A stretch of 20,740 bases of DNA from an uncultured Lachnospiraceae bacterium (GTDB lineage: Bacteria > Bacillota > Clostridia > Lachnospirales > Lachnospiraceae), in the NCBI GenBank assembly GCA_910577115.1, contig CAJTMC010000056.1:1-20740 (forward strand), written 5' to 3'. A program made the position numbers and the translations under genes. Under the pieces are notes generated by a model. That model worked only from the letters and a program-made list of their open reading frames with translations. It searched no databases and was not told where the DNA came from. Positions 16,861-20,740 of this stretch are shown here, one piece after another (position 1 is the first letter of the stretch; the number at the start of each line of letters is the position of its first letter).

Positions 16861-17580
16861 TTGAAACAATTGTCAAGATTTATACGGTTTGGTTCTGTGG
16901 ACGTAAATGAGGAAAACAGAAAAGAATGGATAAAAAAACAACTGCTGAGTCTGACGCAAGGCGCCTCTATTTTAGATGCCGGAGCAGGTCAGCTTAGATG
17001 GAAAAAAACATGCAGCCATTTAAAATATACTTCTCAGGATTTCTGTCAATATGATGGCATCGGGAACCGGAAAGGGATTCAAAATCAAACATTTGATACC
17101 AGCAGAATTGACATTGTAAGCGACATTACTGCAATTCCTGTGGAAAGCGGATCTTTTAATGCGGTGCTGTGTTCGGAGGTATTGGAGCATCTGCCGTATC
17201 CTGAGATGGCGTTAAAGGAGTTTAGCAGGGTTTTATGCGGGGGGGGGGTATTAATTCTTACAGCGCCGTTTTGCAGTCTGACGCATATGGCGCCATACCA
17301 TTTCTGCACCGGTTTCAACAAATACTGGTATGAGAAACACTTGGCTGAATATGGATTTGAAATAGAAATAATGGAGAGCAATGGAGATTATTTTTCGTAT
17401 ATACAGCAGGAATTGAAAAGGCTGCCCAGTGTGGCAGAAAAATATTTTGGGAAAAGGAATTATCCGGTTTATGGATGCGCCATGGTGTTACAAAAACTAT
17501 GCGGAAAGCTCTCTGCAAAAAAGAACGAATCGAATGAGCTTTTATGCTTTGGATATTTCATCAGGGCGAAAAAGGTTTAG
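16861..17580 (+). CDS. Class I SAM-dependent methyltransferase (phase-variable, ON)
   Basis: This 239-aa methyltransferase uses a TTG start with AAGGAAGTGGG upstream. Motif I is SILDAGAGQLRW (residues 36-47), the acidic region is DIVSDITAIPVE, and VLCSEVLEHLPYPE carries the Methyltransf_11-type motif. The post-motif strand is RVLCGGGVLILTAPF, where most relatives have the RVLKPGG sequence. The G10 tract at 17239-17248 encodes Gly127-Gly129 in that turn, so length variation kills the enzyme. G9 places a stop right after the tract (TAT TAA), and G11 stops about 30 codons later. Likely job: O-methylation of the glycan or of a lipid-linked intermediate; the substrate is unknown. It lies between the ATP-grasp gene and the flippase gene. 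Confidence 0.88.
   Translation: MKQLSRFIRFGSVDVNEENRKEWIKKQLLSLTQGASILDAGAGQLRWKKTCSHLKYTSQDFCQYDGIGNRKGIQNQTFDTSRIDIVSDITAIPVESGSFNAVLCSEVLEHLPYPEMALKEFSRVLCGGGVLILTAPFCSLTHMAPYHFCTGFNKYWYEKHLAEYGFEIEIMESNGDYFSYIQQELKRLPSVAEKYFGKRNYPVYGCAMVLQKLCGKLSAKKNESNELLCFGYFIRAKKV
17239..17248 (+). repeat. G10 homopolymer tract in the methyltransferase gene
   Basis: Ten G bases are preceded by TGC and followed by TAT. They encode a Gly run at the LxPGG-like turn of the methyltransferase. The gene is open with ten G, and one base less creates an immediate TAA stop. Confidence 0.95.
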
Positions 17581-17583
17581 AAT

Positions 17584-19077
17584 GTGAAAAAAATAATATT
17601 GAAAAACAGCTTTGTGAGCATGGCGCTGCAGGTAATCAATATTGTAATGAATTTCCTGACCAGAAAGCTGCTCATACAATATATAGGTGTGGAATGGCTT
17701 GGGATTAATGCAACGCTTGCATCGCTTCTTAGTACATTTTCTCTTGCGGAGCTTGGCATAAATTCTGTGATATGTTTTTACCTGTATGCACCCTTGCGGG
17801 ATGGTGACAATGCAGAAATCAATCATGTCATTAATATATACAGGATATTGTACAAATGTATTGGTGCAATCTTTTTAACGGCGTCGCTGCTGTCAATGTT
17901 TTTCGTTCCCCATATACTTACGGGAGTTGCCATAACGTATGAGGTATATGCCGTATACGTTATTATGATCATAACTTCCGTATCTTCGTATTTTCTGTCA
18001 TACAGGCGTGTGCTTCTTGATGCGGACCAGAAACAGTATATGGCGAAAAAGAACGACATTTTTTGGGGACTGATCTGCGGCGTTGCTCAGATTATCCTGT
18101 TGATTCGGTTTAAAAGCTATGTCGTATTTTTATCGGCCGGCATATTGAAGACCGTTGGCAGCAACCTGTATCTCTACAGAAAATGCGGACGGCTTTATCC
18201 GTTTTTGGGGATTCAAAAATGCAGCATGGGCGAACTGGTCAAAACAGTAAAAAAAATGAAGGAGGCTTTCTTTATCCAAATAGCGTCGTATGTGTATACG
18301 GGTACGGACAATCTGATTATATCCATGTTTGTCAATACTGTTCAGGTAGGGTATTTATCAAACTACGCGATAATTTCGAATACGGTAAAGGTAATTGTCA
18401 GGAGTATCCTGTATCCGCTGACGCCGATTATCGGAAGCATTGTCTGTAAGGACAGTACAAGCAGCAAAAAAGTATTTCGCCTGTGTACGCTGGCGGCATA
18501 TGCGATTGCAGGAATGTCGTGTATTCCGCTGCTTGTGCTTTCACAGGACTTTGTCTGCAGTGTGTTTGGCGGTGGGTATCTGCTGGGGAGCATGATTCCA
18601 ATCCTGCTTGCCGGAGACATTGTGATGGACGTCATACAGATTCCAAGCTGTGGGCTCATAAAAGGAATGGGACTGTTCCGGCATGAAAACAGGGCGTGCG
18701 TCGCAGGTGCGCTCACCAATATTATCGTGTCGCTGTTATTGGTACAAAGATATGGCATTGCGGGAGTGCTTGGGGGAACGGTTGTCAGCCAAATCGTATT
18801 TTTTATAATAAGAAGCATCACAGTGTTCCGGCACTGTCTTGCCGGAGATACAGAGAATAAAATAAAAGGGTATTATCGAGATTTTGTTAAATTTTTATCA
18901 ATCTTTATTCTTCTGTCAGCAGCGTGTCAGAAAATATATCAGCACATGTCAGGTCTGGCTTTCATTCTGCGCTTTTTGTGCGGTGGCATTCTGTGTGAAA
19001 TACTGTTTTGCTTTGCATTTATTATTTTCTGGAATAAGGGCATGCGGGAGATTTGCCGATTGTTGTTCAATAAATAA
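17584..19077 (+). CDS. Wzx-like repeat-unit flippase (polysaccharide transporter)
   Basis: This 497-aa polytopic membrane protein is of the MOP/MATE-like polysaccharide export family, with about 12 to 14 hydrophobic segments. It would flip undecaprenyl-linked repeat units to the outer face for the Wzy proteins. The N-terminus (NSFVSMALQVINIVMNFLTR, then YIGVEWLGINATLASLLSTF and SLAELGINSVICFYLY) matches the family's first helices. YTGTDNLIISMFVNTVQVGY and LLAGDIVMDVIQIPSCG mark the central part. The start is GTG at 17584, 3 bp after the methyltransferase stop, so the genes are tightly linked. No phase-variable tract is present, only an A8 run near 18249. It is the only flippase seen in the window. 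Confidence 0.92.
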   Translation: MKKIILKNSFVSMALQVINIVMNFLTRKLLIQYIGVEWLGINATLASLLSTFSLAELGINSVICFYLYAPLRDGDNAEINHVINIYRILYKCIGAIFLTASLLSMFFVPHILTGVAITYEVYAVYVIMIITSVSSYFLSYRRVLLDADQKQYMAKKNDIFWGLICGVAQIILLIRFKSYVVFLSAGILKTVGSNLYLYRKCGRLYPFLGIQKCSMGELVKTVKKMKEAFFIQIASYVYTGTDNLIISMFVNTVQVGYLSNYAIISNTVKVIVRSILYPLTPIIGSIVCKDSTSSKKVFRLCTLAAYAIAGMSCIPLLVLSQDFVCSVFGGGYLLGSMIPILLAGDIVMDVIQIPSCGLIKGMGLFRHENRACVAGALTNIIVSLLLVQRYGIAGVLGGTVVSQIVFFIIRSITVFRHCLAGDTENKIKGYYRDFVKFLSIFILLSAACQKIYQHMSGLAFILRFLCGGILCEILFCFAFIIFWNKGMREICRLLFNK

Positions 19078-19117
19078 GAGTCGGGTATCAAAGAAATACT
19101 GCGCATAGGAGAAAACA

Positions 19118-20157
19118 ATGGAAGGACAGAGAAATTCGGGAGTGGAGCTTCTTAGGATAATATGTATGTTTGGAATAATTTTCATGCATACATTCGGGAT
19201 ATTTTATGATGAGGTATCGGGAATTTATCTGATGGCTGGAATTGCCATAAACAGTCTGTTCAATATGGGTGTATCGGTATTTATGCTGATATCGGGATAT
19301 TATGAAATTCATTTTTCCTTAAAAAAGCTTGTCAGACTGGAAAGTACGGTTTTGTTCTATTCTGTCTGCGGAATGCTTTTGCAGGGCGCTGTTTGCGGCG
19401 AATGGTCAGCAGGCGCGGTTGTTAAGGCTTTTTTTCCGATATCAACAAGGCATTACTGGTATATGTCGGTGTATATGATCCTTTTTGTGTTTTCAGGATA
19501 TATTAACGGGATCCTTGATAAAATCAATAAAAAGACCTTTTTGACGGTAATCGGTCTGATGCTGTTATTTTTCAGCGTGATGCCGACATTTACCTATTTT
19601 GAAATTATGGGAGACAATGGCAAAGGGGTAGCAAATATGCTTCTGATGTATTTGATTGGGAGATACATTCGGATTTATAATGTGAAAATTCCAATAAAAA
19701 ATGCGGGGGGGGGGTATGCTGCGCTTTTGCGGTTACGTTTCTGCTGAATTATCTTGCCAGTATCCTTCTCGGGGGAGTTGGTATATTTGCGCCGTTTGCA
19801 AGGGATAATTCTTTGACCGTGATTATAGGAAGCATCTTTGCGTTTTTGCTGTTTCGACAGGCTGATTTTTATGTGCGCTTTGTCAATAAGATTGCCGGCT
19901 GTATGTTTGCGGTATACTTGTCGGAAGGAACTGTAAGAATGCTTTTGAACCGTTGGATTTACTGGGACAAAGATGTAAAAGTGTGGTATTTTTTAATGGT
20001 TATGACGATCTATGTTATTACGGTCATGACAATCGGTCTGTGCGCTGAATGGATTCGCAAAAGGATATACGGACTGTTTGTGCGGATATCCTCCCCTGCA
20101 AGGCTTGACAAGTTATGCAGATTCGTTTATTGTTTATTCTATAGAGCAAATGAGTGA
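19118..20157 (+). CDS. Acyltransferase-3 family O-acyltransferase, phase-variable and out of frame here (OFF)
   Basis: The N-terminal part encodes GVELLRIICMFGIIFMHTFG, the signature of acyltransferase-3 membrane O-acetyltransferases (OafA/WecH-like), which modify surface glycans. It has many hydrophobic segments. With the G10 tract at 19705-19714 the frame ends at 19747, giving a 209-aa product. Adding one G (or removing two) joins it to a frame that continues to the TGA at 20155-20157, giving about 346 aa with further membrane helices (starting VCCAFAVTFLLNYLASILLG), the normal length for the family. I therefore read it as one gene switched OFF at this tract length, not two genes and probably not a dead one. 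It starts at ATG 19118 after AGGAG (19107-19111). Confidence 0.8.
19705..19714 (+). repeat. G10 homopolymer tract in the acyltransferase gene (OFF state)
   Basis: Ten G bases are preceded by ATGC and followed by TAT. This is the same length and the same GC-G10-TAT context as the tract in the methyltransferase gene. The frame is restored only by G11 or G8. A sequencing error in the homopolymer is possible. Confidence 0.95.
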
Positions 20158-20176
20158 TAAGACAACATAAGCGCAG

Positions 20177-20206
20177 TCATGGTATGCTTTTATACCATGA
20201 TATAAT
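20177..20206 (+). promoter_or_regulatory. Palindrome followed by an extended -10 promoter
   Basis: TCATGGTAT (20177-20185) and ATACCATGA (20192-20200) are a perfect 9-bp inverted repeat with a 6-base loop. TATAAT (20201-20206) follows directly, with TG one base upstream of it (TGATATAAT), an extended -10. There is no T-run, so it is not a standard terminator. It looks like an operator overlapping a promoter for the following remnant genes. Confidence 0.45.
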
Positions 20207-20266
20207 GGAAGAAGATATAGCTTGAAACAGGAAAGTATACAAAATACGTTGCAGGAGGTACTGACT

Positions 20267-20469
20267 GTGAACCGAAGTCAAAGACACATTTCTTAAGATA
20301 GTGTACGCGACGGAAGAACGGCAGAAAAAGCCGGTGTCATTTTTATTCGGTGTACAGAGGAAGAAATACGGATGCGGAATTGGAAGCAGTTGTCCATGTA
20401 TATGATTTCCGAATGACTCTGAATGAGGTTCAGGGCTATATTGAAATAATGAACATGAATAAACATTAA
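20267..20469 (+). pseudogene. Frameshifted remnant, possibly Rpn/PD-(D/E)XK-family related
   Basis: A GTG start at 20267 has a good AGGAGG (20253-20258) but stops after nine residues. Shifting frame near 20277 gives KDTFLKIVYATEERQKK and SFLFG, ending at 20405. This resembles the start of Rpn-family (PD-(D/E)XK transposase/nuclease-like) proteins. A third frame then continues with ELEAVVHVYDFRMTLNEVQG to a stop at 20469. The order suggests a gene with two frameshifts and an internal deletion. The family call rests on a short stretch and is weak; that this is decayed coding sequence is fairly clear. Confidence 0.4.
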
Positions 20470-20490
20470 TCAGAAAGGGTATGAAACTAC

Positions 20491-20685
20491 TTGAACATGC
20501 TAGATCATCTAACCGTAAATGAGGCACAGTCAGCTGCCATAACACATGGGGGCGGGCCAATGCTTGTATTGGCAGGCCCCGGATCCGGAAAAACATTTGT
20601 GATCACCCAAAGAATTAAATATTTAATGAAACAGTATAAATCCCCCAGCAGAGCTGGGGAGACTAACAAATGCCGGAGGCGGTGA
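20491..20685 (+). pseudogene. N-terminal fragment of a UvrD/PcrA-type DNA helicase, interrupted
   Basis: The first 50 residues match the start of superfamily 1 helicases: LTVNEAQSAAITHGGGPMLV carries the Q-motif-like region and LAGPGSGKTFVITQRI is Walker A. The normal continuation toward motif Ia (an ITFT region) is missing. After about 20639 the frame reads through a hairpin of foreign character and ends at 20685 with an unrelated tail (SPSRAGETNKCRRR). The start is probably the TTG at 20491, after GAAAGGG (20472-20478), or ATG 20497. The rest of the helicase, if present, must lie beyond the window on the far side of an insertion. Confidence 0.65.
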
Positions 20686-20740
20686 GCAGAGTACAAAAAT
20701 AGAAAACTTCGCTGTATAATGAATGTAGGTCTGGTAAACC
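20640..20740 (+). mobile_element. Probable edge of a mobile element inserted in the helicase gene
   Basis: The helicase homology stops and a perfect hairpin follows at once: CCCCAGC (20643-20649), loop AGA, GCTGGGG (20653-20659). Hairpins at the very end, without terminal inverted repeats, are characteristic of IS200/IS605-type elements. A TATAAT (about 20714-20719) lies 55 bp inside. The stem core is nearly identical to the hairpin at 7664-7682. No transposase is visible before the window ends, so the family is inferred. Confidence 0.45.

Noticed and set aside
19748..20157. Separate small membrane gene after the acyltransferase
   Set aside because: There is no ribosome binding site at its apparent start (19813), coding sense extends back to the G tract, and it completes the acyltransferase-3 fold in the restored frame.

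Overview
The window looks like a low-GC Gram-positive gut-type bacterium, most likely a Lachnospiraceae/Clostridia member. The evidence is AT-rich codon use, AGGAGG-type ribosome binding sites with occasional TTG/GTG starts, sigma-A-type promoters (TTGNCN, 17 bp, TATNAT), and a clostridial-looking glutamyl-tRNA synthetase. The assignment to family level is inference. No rRNA, tRNA or CRISPR array was seen.

Layout. (1) 1-1682: the tail of an unidentified gene, then gltX with its own promoter and a strong bidirectional terminator. (2) 1707-2328: a small XRE-family repressor-like gene on the minus strand, and a control region with operator-like palindromes, a four-unit tandem repeat and a strong promoter. 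(3) 2329-7641: first polysaccharide transcription unit, encoding a TagA/WecG-type glycosyltransferase (GT), a GT4, a Wzy-like polymerase, UDP-GlcNAc 2-epimerase (wecB) and a GT2. (4) 7658-8085: a hairpin, a 60-aa minus-strand gene with its own promoter, and a second copy of the promoter/operator module. (5) 8179-20157: second polysaccharide unit, encoding a GT2, a hexapeptide acetyltransferase, a GT4, a GT2, a second Wzy-like polymerase, a GT4, a GT2, a GT11 fucosyltransferase-like enzyme, a TupA-like ATP-grasp enzyme, a methyltransferase, a Wzx flippase and an acyltransferase-3. (6) 20158-20740: decayed sequence, with a frameshifted remnant, a UvrD/PcrA-type helicase cut off after about 50 residues, and the probable edge of a mobile element.

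How it works together. The locus reads as a Wzx/Wzy-dependent surface polysaccharide cluster. WecB makes UDP-ManNAc, the TagA-like enzyme probably adds it to a lipid-linked GlcNAc, up to eight further GTs extend the unit, Wzx flips it and one or both Wzy-like proteins polymerise it. The priming phosphoglycosyltransferase, chain-length regulators and GDP-fucose synthesis genes are not in the window. Both units start from near-identical promoter modules flanked by TGACA...TGTCA palindromes. The same palindrome lies upstream of the XRE gene, so that protein is the obvious candidate regulator of both units and of itself.

The most striking feature is a set of three G10 homopolymer tracts inside three decorating-enzyme genes at the end of the second unit: the ATP-grasp gene (in frame), the methyltransferase (in frame) and the acyltransferase (out of frame, restored by G11 or G8). 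This is the architecture of slipped-strand phase variation. It predicts up to eight surface-glycan variants from one locus, on top of transcriptional control by the XRE protein.
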